Assembly: GCA_000827495.1 (NCBI GenBank) | Contig: KN817576.1 | Coordinates: 125,342 to 189,341 of the forward strand | Length of the DNA stretch: 64,000 nt | From: Hypholoma sublateritium FD-334 SS-4 | Lineage: Eukaryota > Basidiomycota > Agaricomycetes > Agaricales > Strophariaceae | Direction of reading: 5' to 3' | Shown: piece after piece, positions 48,034 through 59,100 of the stretch | Layout of the letters: every line of letters begins with the position of its first letter | How positions within the stretch are numbered: position 1 is the first letter of the stretch | Program-made: the position numbers and the translations under genes | The notes under the pieces: model-generated | The model's database searches: none | The model's input: only the letters and a program-made list of their open reading frames with translations | What the model was told of the DNA's origin: nothing

Positions 48034-51000
48034 ATGTGGTCTCTGGGAAGCACCGCACCAGCACGCGCGTCTCTTATGCAAAGTTCCCGGCTTCTATCGT
48101 CTTTGGCTAACGGGAAGGCCGCCAGACATGCTCTCCAAGTCAAATATGCTCGGACTCAACCGCAGTCGAGCTCACTGTTTCTGGTCCCCTCTGCGTGTGT
48201 GGCTCTCCGTGGCGGATTGCATCTCCGGCGAGGCTATGCTAGTGGACCACCCGGAGCTGCTGGAGGAGGTGGCGGTGGAGGATTTCCGGGGTTTAGCATG
48301 GGTCCGCAACATCAGAAGGGTGACGCGCTCAAGGAATATGTACGTCGTGGCCGTGGTCCATGTGCAGTATAGGCCTGACGCGTTTTCGGTGTCTGAAGAG
48401 TGTGGATCTAACGGAGCTGGCACGAAATGGAAAGCTGGACCCCACTATTGGGCGGGATGAAGGTGCGTAGGCAGTGACTTTGCGCCCAGCGTCGCAGTGT
48501 AGGTGCTAACGGCGGTCATACTAGAAATCAGGCGTACTATTCAAAGTAAGCATTTGTTTCGATGTTGCAGCTTCCGGAACGCCAGAGTAACATCAAATTA
48601 TAGTTCTTTCGAGGCGAACGAAGTCAAATCCGGTGGTGCGCTCCCTTGTCCACCTCTTTCCATCGAATCACCCCTTAACAATATGTTCAGCTCATTGGAC
48701 CACCTGGTGTCGGTAAAACGGCCATTTTAGAAGGATTGGCGAGTCGCATTGTATCTAAAGAAGTCCCGGAGGTGTGTCTGAAGGCGGTCATTTCGTGTTT
48801 GCAACTCACTAATCCACGTTCAGTCATTGCACGACAAACGTGTGCTTTCGCTCGACCTCTCTGCAATTATTGCGGGCTCTGGGGTTCGAGGGCAGTTTGA
48901 GGAGAAATTTAAAGCTCTCTTACGTGACATCGAAGACGAGGTGTGTGGTAAACTACTCCGTTGTTTAGCCAGCTTCACTTACCCCATCGATTGCAGAGTG
49001 GAAAAATCATCTGTTTCATCGATGAAATTCGTACAAATTCCTTTTCTTTGCCTTCTAATATAATGTACTCAGCCTCGTTCCAGATACACTATTCAATCTT
49101 GGTAAAGCCGAAGGAAGCATTGATGCAGGCCAAATGATCAAGCCTGCCCTTGCGCGTGGACTGCAGCTCGTCGGCGCAACCACACGTATGTCCAAACCAT
49201 AGATTGATCGATTGAACCAAACTAATTTATCTTCACGAACATAGCGGACGAGTACAGGAAGACCATTGGCAAAGATGCGGCACTAGAGCGTCGCTTCCAG
49301 CCCGTTAGCATTGAAGAGCCAACAGTATCTTCGACGGTTTCGATTCTCCGTGGGCTCAAGTCGAAGTATGAGGTACACCATGGTGTTGAGATTTCGGATG
49401 CGGCGCTTGTCACCGGTAAGTCCTAATGACATGATCTACATTATAGTGAGCGTCCACTTACATGTGTCCCACAGCTGCGGTGTACTCTGCGCGTTACATC
49501 TCGGATCGCTTCCTTCCTGACAAGGCCATTGATCTTGTCGACGAAGCGGCGTCGTCGCTGCGACTTGCGCACGAGTCAAAACCGGACACTCTCGAAGCAC
49601 TCGAACGCGATATAATGACGCTGCAGATCGAGTTAGAGAGCTTGAAGAAAGAGACGGATGTGTTCAGCACCGAACGGCGGACCAAGGTCGAGGAAGACCT
49701 AGATCGCAAGCGTGCCGAGGCAAAAGCATTGACGGGCGTTTGGGAGGCTGGTGCGTTCGTTTTACAAAATATGCAAAACATCCGGCATTTATGACTGTTC
49801 ACAGAACGCGCGCGGTTGCAGAAGATCAAGGATGCTAAGGTGCGACTAGAGGACGCAAAGTACCAGCTCGAGGTCGCACAGCGGCAGGGACAATACGAGC
49901 TAGCGTCGCGGCTACGCTTCTCGACGATCCCCGAACTGGAAAGGCAGATCCCGTCGGAGCGGCAGGCGGAGGCCATCGACGAGTCGCCACTGGGCATGAC
50001 ATTGCACGAGCGCGTGACTTCGAGTGATATCGCACGAGTCGTGGCGAAGGCGACAGGAATCCCGGTGCAAAACCTACTCAAGGGCGAGCGAGACAAGTTG
50101 GTCCATGTATGACCTTCTATTCATTTTCATGGAGGAGCTATATGATTGACAATGACACTATAGATGGAAGAGACTCTACGCGGCCGCGTAGTTGGGCAGG
50201 ACCACGTCGTTACGGCGGTGAGCGACGCGGTGCGCATTTCACGGGCGGGATTGCAGACGCCAAACCGGCCGGTCGCGTCTTTCCTGTTCCTTGGTCCGAC
50301 GGGTGTTGGAAAGGTGCTATACATTTCTAGGACAAGCAAAATTGGGATTGCTGATGTTCGTATTGAAAGACGGAATTGTGCAAGGCGCTCGCCGCGTTCT
50401 TGTATAACGACGAAAGCCGGGGTCTAATCACGATCAATATGTCCGAATACCACGACCGACATACCGTGTCGCGCTTGATTGGTGCAGCGCCCGGGTATGT
50501 GGGGTTCGAAGAAGGTGGTCAACTGACGGAGGCCGTGCGTCGAAAGCCGTATGGTACGTGGTATTCACTGAATGGGTATCAGTGAACTTAAGGTTTTGTT
50601 AGCTGTCATCTTGCTTGATGAACTTGAGAAGGCGCATAAGGTACGTCTCTTTTATCCTCGGACGACTTATATCTCTCTCATTGGTACTAGGATGTGGCTA
50701 TGATCCTGCTGCAAATACTGGACGAAGGTACAATCACGGACAGTCAAGGGCGCAAGATTGACTTCAAGGTGGGTACAATCAAATGACCATTGTCTGTGGC
50801 CATTCCTGACTTCTGTTCCTACCAGAACACGATAATCTGCCTAACAAGTAATCTGGGTAGTGACATCCTCGCACACACATCAGCGTCAGACAGCGAGACG
50901 GGCGAAGTCAACGCCGAGGCACGGGCAGAGGTCCTAGAGCGGACATCGGAGTTCTTCCCGCCGGAGCTGCTGAACCGACTAGACTCTATGCTCGTGTTCA

Positions 51001-51368
51001 ACAAACTTTCACGCAGCGCCATCTTGCAGGTCGTCGACCTCCGGCTCGCGGATGTAAGCAAGCGCCTCGCCGACCGCCGCATCACGCTTGACGTGGACGA
51101 AGCCGCGCGTGCGTGGCTTGTGCAGCACGGCTACTCGGAGGTGTACGGCGCGCGCGCGATCGCGCGTGTGGTGCGCACGGAGGTGCTATTCCCACTCGCG
51201 CAAAAACTGCTGCGCGGGACCATCAGGGACGGGGACAATGTGCGTATTCGCGTGGTGCGGGAAGCACTAGTGGTGGAGGAGAACCACGCGCCTGACCCAA
51301 CAACGGTGCGCCCTGATTCAGAGGTCAACCCCACAGAGAAGCCGCCGCTGGAGGAGGAATTGGTTTGA
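48034..51368 (+). CDS. HSP78: Mitochondrial ClpB-type disaggregase Hsp78
   Basis: AAA+ ATPase that works with mitochondrial Hsp70 to dissolve aggregates in the matrix. Sixteen exons: 48034-48339, 48399-48462, 48525-48545, 48604-48635, 48691-48771, 48824-48940, 48997-49030, 49084-49185, 49245-49415, 49475-49750, 49805-50106, 50164-50313, 50370-50553, 50603-50640, 50691-50768 and 50826-51368. These give 832 residues (yeast Hsp78 is 811). The N-terminus is a basic Ser-rich presequence with no ClpB N-domain, as in Hsp78. Walker A1 GPPGVGKT is at about 144-151, the pore region at [12 protein letters not shown], and [17 protein letters not shown] is Walker B1. A coiled-coil M-domain follows ([20 protein letters not shown] onward). 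Walker A2 is GPTGVGKTE, and DELEKAHK and [20 protein letters not shown] complete NBD2. One exon is only 21 nt and two are 32 and 34 nt. Confidence 0.96.
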
Positions 51369-51563
51369 TTTTTTTTCTCGATCTTGATTAGTATAGAAAC
51401 AGTGTAGCATAGTTGTAGCATGATGCATAATGTACAATCAATCCCCGCTCATCAACATTACTCAGTAGTGTCGCGAAAACTACCCAAATCGCATTCTAGT
51501 ATTTAGTACAATTGCCTTCCCCAGTAGAGATACGCCCACAGTTGCGCCCAAGCTCAGTGCCAA

Positions 51564-52560
51564 TTACGGAGCCTCACCGGCACCCGTGAACGCCTTTTCG
51601 ATTTTGTAGCCATCGACATTTTTTACATGCCAGCGGATAGTAGCTTCTCCTTGGTATTTCTCGAGCCACAGTAGATCTTCATCTCCCAACGGTGGGCCTT
51701 CTCCATACACACTCAACACGGACAACTCGTCATCTTCCTCGCTGCGGGCTTCGTCAGCTAATTTGACTGGGTTGTTGACCGCAGCCACTAGACGTCGTAA
51801 GTCCCTGAGATAAAGGAATCTAATACCAACTGCTTCGCATTTTCCATCCCCTCTGTCATCCGCAAGCCAATGAATGAATTTGTTGTCGAATGTCGGACAT
51901 GCAGTAAGTAGGAGACTACCCCGTTTCCAGCCTGAGAGCAAGTTGTAGAGACTATCGTCATTGCTGGAAGCTGCTGGTGGAACATCACTGAGACTGAGGT
52001 CAAAACAAGAAAAGCAGCTGGGTATTGGAGGGACAGAGCAAGAGATGAAATCGAGATATTGTATACTATCTAGGTTATCAATTTGAAAGAATTCGGTAAT
52101 GAAATCCTTGGAAACCTTCTCCAGAGTAAGGGAAGACCATTTCACGTATTGCAAATCATATTTCCCTGCTGGTCCAACATAGCTATGTGGCTGGTATGTC
52201 AAGGACATGTTCTCGAGATGTAGACTATTTGAAGGGTTGAAGAAGTGCAGTAGATGAATGAAGCAGGCGAATGTGTACTCCTTGTCAATCATTTCATTTG
52301 TTACAAGCCGGAAACTCAAAGTCGCGCAATTGAAGTGTAAGAAACGTAAATTCATCTAGGGCAAGAGCTTGACTGAAGCCAGACTGCGCCCGGAGCCAAT
52401 CGATACTACCCAGATGGATGATGTCCATGAATGCCGAACCGCACATTGACATCTTGGACAGTTTGGTTAAAGGCAATGGAATGGGCTCCGACTTGATCTG
52501 GGTACCTTCATAGGCTGTTACATATTGATATACTATATTCCTAGTATTCCAATTCGCCAT
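51564..52560 (-). pseudogene. Truncated, frameshifted F-box-protein paralogue
   Basis: Two minus-strand frames together match the C-terminal two thirds of the intact F-box gene immediately upstream. PLTKLSKMSMCGSAFMDIIHLGS lies in one frame (52545-52330). FIHLLHFFNPSNSLHLENMS to DEDLLWLEKYQGEATIRW lies in another (52260-51564). The F-box and the first roughly 200 residues are missing, and a +1 frame change occurs near 52280-52330 after LRDFEFP. It lies tail-to-head, starting a few dozen bases after the stop codon of the intact copy, so it is a decaying tandem duplicate. A small intron at the frame change is possible but would not restore the missing N-terminus. Confidence 0.75.
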
Positions 52561-52609
52561 AGTTTTGACACCCAAGTGAAAGTCCGACTGAAGTTTAAAC
52601 GAATTTTGG

Positions 52610-54196
52610 TCACCCATCATTGAAATTCCCCCATTTCCCCTTGAACTCCAGTAGTCGGGTTTTGAAGCTATCCTTGGTCTGAACTTCCCAGATGATAGTC
52701 GTCCTTCCATTGTATCTCTTGAACCACGACAAATCTTCTTCGTTCAACAGTGGACCTTGCCCAGACACAGTCAAATGTTTGATCCCGGGGTTATGAGACA
52801 GCCTTAGTTTTTTCAACATGACAGGATCGTTGACGGCTGCAACTAGTCGTCGTATGGCGGCGGTCGAAACGCTCTGACAATCCTGGATCTCAAGGAATCC
52901 AATCCCGCGCGCTTCACATAGCCCGTCCTCACCTTCACCGGCTAACCAGTGAACAAATTTGTCGTTAAATGTCGGGCACGAAATAAGAGAGAGAGACCCC
53001 CCATTCCAACTAGGGACCAGGTTGTAGAGGCTGTCGTCGTCTTCGGAAAAGGAGGGAGTAGATGCAGGGACGTCAGTCAGAGTGAGATTAAATACGGAAA
53101 TGCCGCCAGAGATGCGAGGAATAGAGCAAGAAATGAAATGAATCTGTTCTTCGACCATGCCTATGGCGCTGCTTTGGAAGAATTCTGCAATAAAATCCTT
53201 GGAGACATTTTTGAAAGTGAGGAGTGACCAGGATGTCTCTGATAGATCGTATTGTGCCACTGAGCCTGCGCCAATATGCGGGTGATATGCCATTGAGATC
53301 TTCTCCAGGTGTAATTCATAGCTTGGATCGAAAAAGTGGAGTAGATGGATGAAGTGGACGAAAATGATATCGTCATCGGATATGGGTAACTGGAAATCGC
53401 GCAGATAGAGCTTCATTCCCTGATTCTTGGCTTGTTCCATGCCTGTCTTCAGTGCCCGAAGCCATTTGTTGCCTAAGTGAATGATGTCCATAAATGCTGA
53501 ACCGTTCATTGACATTTTAGTCAACTTTGTCGGAGGCGATGGCGTCGGTTTAGGGTGTATGTTGGTGCCTTTATAATAACTGGGAAGATTATAAACTTGA
53601 TAATCAAGCGTCAACTCCGTTAACTCTGGAGGATTGCACACAAGGAAGGGGACCGGAGAAGGGAGCGAAGAAGCAAATATAAGGTTGAAAACGACAGATG
53701 TACAGCGCTTCATATGAGGTAGAAGATGCTGGACAATGGAGTGGGTTCTTTCCTTCTCGAGCGTTTGGCCCCGTTCTGTGCGGTCGTTCGCGGTAGTGAA
53801 TACTAGTACAGAGAATAAGATATTTCGTGATGCAGCGAATGCGTCCAGCAGGGAAGCTGGATCATGGGCTAAATCGAATCGAATGTCTACCCAGTTTTCG
53901 GGTAAGCTGAGAACCACATCTCGCCACAGCTTGCAGGTATTTGCCACGTTGAAAGGAAATTTGGCTGGGCTGTGCATAGATTCGTCGGTCCATATGATTT
54001 CTGGTGGAAAGGTGCGAAGGCCGCGTTTAAAGCTTCGGTTCAATCTACGCTGGAATTTGTCGTCATCGTTCTCTTCCAAATCTGAATCTGTGTCGGATTC
54101 GTAGCGCTCAGGATAACGAAGGGCTCTCGATGTCAGATAAATGTTCTTGAAAATGAGACGGAGTATTTCCACCGGTATGTCCTGTATTTGAGCCAT
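52610..54196 (-). CDS. F-box protein with leucine-rich-repeat-like C-terminus
   Basis: Single open frame of 528 residues. MAQIQDIPVEILRLIFKNIYLTSRALRYPER is the F-box start (residues 5-45 bind Skp1 in SCF ubiquitin ligases). It is interrupted by an acidic loop (ESDTDSDLEENDDD), then NTCKLWRDVVLSLPENWVDIRF finishes the box-like region. The rest has Leu-rich repeats of the loose type found in large mushroom F-box families (LTELTLDYQVYN, KLTKMSMNGSAFMDIIHLG, CEARGIGFLEIQDCQSVS). The substrate-binding C-terminal part is shared with the truncated paralogue to the left. No introns, unlike most genes in the window. Confidence 0.8.
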   Translation of the reverse strand: MAQIQDIPVEILRLIFKNIYLTSRALRYPERYESDTDSDLEENDDDKFQRRLNRSFKRGLRTFPPEIIWTDESMHSPAKFPFNVANTCKLWRDVVLSLPENWVDIRFDLAHDPASLLDAFAASRNILFSVLVFTTANDRTERGQTLEKERTHSIVQHLLPHMKRCTSVVFNLIFASSLPSPVPFLVCNPPELTELTLDYQVYNLPSYYKGTNIHPKPTPSPPTKLTKMSMNGSAFMDIIHLGNKWLRALKTGMEQAKNQGMKLYLRDFQLPISDDDIIFVHFIHLLHFFDPSYELHLEKISMAYHPHIGAGSVAQYDLSETSWSLLTFKNVSKDFIAEFFQSSAIGMVEEQIHFISCSIPRISGGISVFNLTLTDVPASTPSFSEDDDSLYNLVPSWNGGSLSLISCPTFNDKFVHWLAGEGEDGLCEARGIGFLEIQDCQSVSTAAIRRLVAAVNDPVMLKKLRLSHNPGIKHLTVSGQGPLLNEEDLSWFKRYNGRTTIIWEVQTKDSFKTRLLEFKGKWGNFNDG

Positions 54197-54769
54197 TACA
54201 ATGGTATTCCAATGGAAAGAGTACGTTCTGGGGAACGTTTCGTTTTATGTTGTTGTACTTTTGAGGTTTTGAGGCTCTGTGTGGGATTGGTTCAAGTTGG
54301 CGCAAGTACTTGGCGTTAGCGTTTCGGCGCTACAAATTCAAACTCCGTTTTTGACGGCAGCCGGGCGCCGGAAAGTACTTGGGGATTTCAAGTTCAACGT
54401 TCAACGTTCAACTCCTACATAGCCCATTGACAATTGCCAGTTCGCTCACTCATCGCAACGCCAACTGATATGTTTAATTCCGCGCAAGTAAACCCAGGTT
54501 TGTGTGTTTGCCTTCGGCCAACCCTATTGAATGACGATGATATATCGCAGAGTCCACACCAGACCCTTTTTGTAACGATAAAACCTTCTCTGAGTATGTC
54601 TCTCGCATTCGACAGGAGTTGTCCGAAAAGTTGCCAAAATTTTCGTTCTGGACGACAATCGAACATTCAGCTGTGGTGCCTGGTGGATGGGAGATTTGGT
54701 ATGGGGATGCACCTTATTATGTGAAACTACTCGGCCCATCTGGATTCTGGAACTCTTGCTGGCGCAATT
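54197..54769. other. Intergenic / possible upstream exons of the kinase-like gene
   Basis: A readable stretch at about 54590-54770 (EYVSRIRQELSEKLPKF...WYGDAPYYVKLLGPSG) may be a 5' exon of the kinase-like gene in another frame, but I could not find a clean splice. The rest is promoter DNA between divergent genes. Confidence 0.35.
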
Positions 54770-55522
54770 TTGCGGTTGAAAGGTGATCTCCCTCGTTATA
54801 GTTGTGACCTGGAGATCGTAGGAAACGACGTTCGCAATACGGAGAAGAAACCAATCACGTTTGAAGATGTTGACCCTGATATCGAGGACTGCAGTGAGGA
54901 AGTTGCCCAACTACCTCTTATTGCATTCGACGCCGACAGACATTTCTCCAAGTATCCAACCTACAAGAAAGAGATCCGTTACTTGCTGCAGTGCCGGGGT
55001 TCCCCTCACATAGTACAGCTACTGGGATGGTCAGAAGATGGACGTCTAGTGTTTCCCAAATTCGAGCATGACTTTACGAGGACCGTCATTTTTAACACGG
55101 ACGAAGGGAGGACTCACAACATCAGGCGATGGATACTCGACATTATCGACGGTGTTGAATACTTGCACTCTCTCGGAATTGTACACCGCGACCTTACTAT
55201 GAGGAACATCCTTCATTCGAATCCACTTGTCATCTGCGACCTTCAATCTCACCATGCCACCGGTCACTGTAGTCCTGTTGAAATTGACGATGGCGATTAC
55301 AGCAAGTTCTCGTTCGCCAGCTATGTCTTCGCTCTTGGCGCGCTGCTGTGGGAATGCTGTTTCTACAATAACCCTCTCAACCGTGCTGTCCTTCTCGATA
55401 ACCCTCCCCCACCTCCTTTTCGCGACATCTTCATCGCTTGCACCCAGGAGAGAGCCGAGGATCGTCCCACCATCGCACAGCTGAGAGCAATGTATGACAC
55501 CCTCAGATTTTCCAACCACTGA
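54770..55522 (+). CDS. Atypical protein-kinase-like protein (5' end uncertain)
   Basis: Open frame of 250 codons. YKKEIRYLLQCRGSPHIVQLLGWSEDGRLVFP corresponds to the N-lobe/hinge and YLHSLGIVHRDLTMRNILHSN is a well-kept catalytic loop (HRD...N). The activation segment starts ICDLQS, so Asp is kept but the DFG Phe/Gly are not. FSFASYVFALGALLWECCF matches subdomain IX and ERAEDRPTIAQLRAMYD subdomain XI. No Gly-rich loop or VAIK lysine is obvious. The first residue is not an ATG here (the frame enters from a TTG), so an upstream exon is missing. Either an active divergent kinase or a pseudokinase of the type expanded in mushrooms. No APE motif is visible. Confidence 0.7.
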   Translation: MRLKGDLPRYSCDLEIVGNDVRNTEKKPITFEDVDPDIEDCSEEVAQLPLIAFDADRHFSKYPTYKKEIRYLLQCRGSPHIVQLLGWSEDGRLVFPKFEHDFTRTVIFNTDEGRTHNIRRWILDIIDGVEYLHSLGIVHRDLTMRNILHSNPLVICDLQSHHATGHCSPVEIDDGDYSKFSFASYVFALGALLWECCFYNNPLNRAVLLDNPPPPPFRDIFIACTQERAEDRPTIAQLRAMYDTLRFSNH

Positions 55523-56138
55523 AATGTCATCCAGGTCTATCAGTACTCTGTTTGTGTGGCGCTCTTATTTGAAGCAATGTATTTCTTTCTTGAAAGATAT
55601 GGGCTAGTTTCTGTGTATGGCCCCCTCCGTTGCCTGCTGGTCCTCTTTTACCAATCATGTACTTGAGTCCGTCTTTTACCTAACCCTACTATAATCTCAA
55701 AAAAATCGGTAGTAGACAAAGTCTACTGACGTATAGAGGGCGTTTTGTATTACTTGTGTAAACTGGTATACTTACTTTACATCCCATTGATATCCCATAA
55801 CACATACTTAGTACTTAATAGTGGAGCTCAGCAAGTTTTTTTGAGTCAGTCAAATCGACATGGTCCGCTGAAGTACGCTTTCTGGCGTAACATGCATACA
55901 TATATGGCAGGCAGCACCGATAGAATACTTGTGCGGCAGACCACCGCAAATGCATTAATGGGCATGCACATGTTCACAATTACATGAAGAGGCGAAGAAA
56001 ACCAAACTCTACCGGTGCTGAGCGATACGATAATCTACGGCCAGTCCAAAGGCCAATAGAAGTAGAGTACATAGCATATAGCTAATGCAGCATAGATGAG
56101 CCATAATCATAAAAAATAACAATAGTATGCAAAACAAC
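55523..56138. other. Intergenic, convergent 3' regions
   Basis: AT-rich; no gene or clear repeat recognised. Confidence 0.4.
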
Positions 56139-59100
56139 TCAGGCAGGGGTCGCCCGTGGCTTGCGTGAGGGCCGCTGCGCACCCGTTTGTTCGGTCTGCG
56201 ACGCCCCTGCCGCGGGCGGCTGCGCCTTCTTCTTGGCAGGCTTCGTCCTTCGCGGCGACGACTTCTGGTTCGACGCACTCTCGAACTGCGCCAGAGCCAG
56301 AGCCTCCTGCTGCACGCGCTCCTCCTCCGCGGTCCACCACTTGAGGAAGTCCGCCTCCTCTTGTAGTGCGTGCTCCTCCGCCTGGATCTCGCGCAGCGAG
56401 CGCCGATCCTTCACCGGCGCGACCTGTTCCTGCTGCAGATGCTGAATCGCGACGAACGACATTCCCCGTGTCGCCACTGGAGGCGCGGCAGGTGCGCGCT
56501 CAGGCTGTGGCTGCGCCCACGCTTTCGAGCCACTGCGTGTCCGACGTCAGTGCTGGACTTAAAGCCAATCAAGAAGAAAACGCACATCGAACTGCGACCG
56601 TGCCCATTACTTCTATTCTCTGCGGGCTTCTGGCGTGTCGGAGTGATAACGGGTCCCAGAGACGGCCCCGCTGCACTTGGGGACGACGGCGTTGCGTTCG
56701 TTGAGGGCCGTGTGCCGCTGAGCAGCCCCATTGACGGCGCGCGCGAAACCTCCTTGCCTTTCATCTTCGAAGCCGCTACCGGCGTTGTCGGCGCCGATGC
56801 CTGATTCTTGACGGTGCTCTCTGCCGTGGGTGTGGCAGGCCCGCGAGTTCGCCACGCCGGAGACGTCCCTGACTTGGGAGACGCCCGCGGCACAAGGTTG
56901 CTGGTCGAGCCCTCCGGCGTCCCGCTGGCGAAGGGCGGCTTTGACGAAACTGCGCGCGGGGTCTGCCCACCATACACCGCTGTGCGGGCTGTGGGCGGGC
57001 GCTGGCTCGCAGCCTCTGCCATTACTGCCTTCATATCAACCTTCGGAGCCCCGTGCGCCTTCCAGACTGGAGCGGACTGTGCCCCTGTATCCGCGGCGGG
57101 CTTCGGCACGTCCGTCTCGTCCATGAGGAAGATATCGTCGCCTGACGGTGGCCGGCGCAGCGTATGCATCGCTGGCGCAGGGAACGCGCACCTAGCCCTA
57201 CTTGGTGCACCTTCGCGGCGCCACTCGCCGACTGTATGTCGCATCGTCGGCTCCGGGATGTCCTGCAGCGCAAGCCACCCCGCATGGCGCTCGAGCAGTG
57301 CTGCGATGTGCGCACCACCACGCGCGAACGGCGCCTTCTCGACTTGGCGCACCTGTATAGAGCGCGCCAGTTCTTTCACGAGCGCATATGGCAGCGCCTC
57401 GAGCATGCGAGCTTCAAGGAGTGCCTCAAGCGTCGCAGAGCAATACGCGTGCAAACCCGCAACAAGCGCCGGAATACGGTAGTGCGTTGCATCCGCGAGC
57501 ACGTAGCACGCGTTCGCGAGCGTCGTGTGCTCTAAGATCACCGACGCGCAAAGGAGAATCAGGCGGTCGAGGTGCAGCTCGTTCTATGCGATAGAATAAG
57601 CAGGACCACAGACAATTTTCATGAGATACACTTACAGCTCCCGCGAGGACTTCAAACATGAAAGGGATGAGCTCCTCCGTCGAGTGTACGAAATCTACCC
57701 CGCCGTCAGCCTTGGAACACCACACACAACGAAGCTCAAAATACACACCAAGACACCGGAACATCTCCTCGTCCGCGCCACAGCACATAAAGCGCACCAC
57801 GAACTCCATCACATGCGCCGTGAGGTGCCGCATATTGATCCGCACCATCCCATCCGCGCCCCAGCGCTTCGCGGACCAGTCTTCGAGGTCGAAGAAGCTC
57901 GCGAATAGCGGCGACCGCGCGCGCAGCACCACCGAGTGCGTGTACACGTCCCGGTCCGCGAGCTGCAGCACCGTGTCCGGCGGCACCGCGCCGTGCGCGC
58001 GCGTCGGCGTCTGCGCGCGGTCGAACAGCGCCTCCATATCGCCCGCCATCGTCGGCGTGGGCACGCGGCGCACCGGCGCCCCGAGCGCCTGTGCCAGCGG
58101 CGGCAGCTCAAGCAGCAGCGCGAGCGCCTGCAGGTCCGCGCGGACCTGCGCCGTGTCCGCGGCGAGCGCGGCCCACTGCGCGCGCACCGCGCCGCCGATG
58201 CGGCGGTCCCACACCGCGAGCAGCTCGTCCGCGTACAGGTAGTGCAGCAGGATGAGGACCGCGAGCGGGTGCACGTCGGACACGTCGAGGCGCGCGATGC
58301 TGCGCACGCCCGCGGTGTTCCCGGGCCGTGGGGCGAGGAGCTGGATCCCGAGCGGCGGGGCGGAGACCGCGGCGCCGCCCGCAAGGACGCCCGCGAGGAT
58401 GTGCGAGCGTGCCGCAAGGACCGCGCGGTGCGCCGGGAACGCCTCTCCCGAGTGCAGGTGCACCATCACGTCCGCGCCGTGCGGCAGGCGGCGCGCGCTG
58501 TAGTCGACGTTGCCCCCCTCTTTCTTCCGCATCCGCCGCTCGCACGCGAGCGCGCGGCAGAGCTCAAGCACGCTGGCGATATCGCCCTCGACGTCCTCGT
58601 CCTCCGGCTCGTCGTCGACATGCTGGGACGCGCCCCTGTCACCTGTCCAACTTGACTGTGTACCCAGCCGAGGCAGGGCTATATTTCCGTCCTCGACTCC
58701 CTCATCGCTATAGAATTGCAGGTACGGCTGGACGCGCTTCAGATCCTGCGCAATGGTATTCCCTACGACCGCGATCGGCGTCGGCTTGAAGTCGACCTTC
58801 AAGGCCCCAAAGGCGCCCGTGCTATTCGCGCAGACATGCGTGACGCGCTGCAAAAACGGCACCTGCTCGAACTTGAACGCCTTGGCCGACGCGTTCTTCG
58901 TGTTCCGCGTGCGGACGAAGACGTGGCCTGACTCCGTGCATATGATAATCGAGCCCTCCGACCCCAATGCGACATCCTAGTGCACATATTGAGTTCTTTC
59001 GCAGTACGAACGTGCTCAGATAGCGAACCTTCACGGCACTGAACTTCTTCCTGAGGGCCCAGATCCTCTGCGGCGCAAAAGCCCGCCCCTCGCCCGCAGC

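Noticed and set aside
57809..58655. Several 145-240-codon ORFs in other frames and strands over the IBTK-like gene
   Set aside because: Arg/Ala-rich shadows of the BTB exon caused by high GC content.
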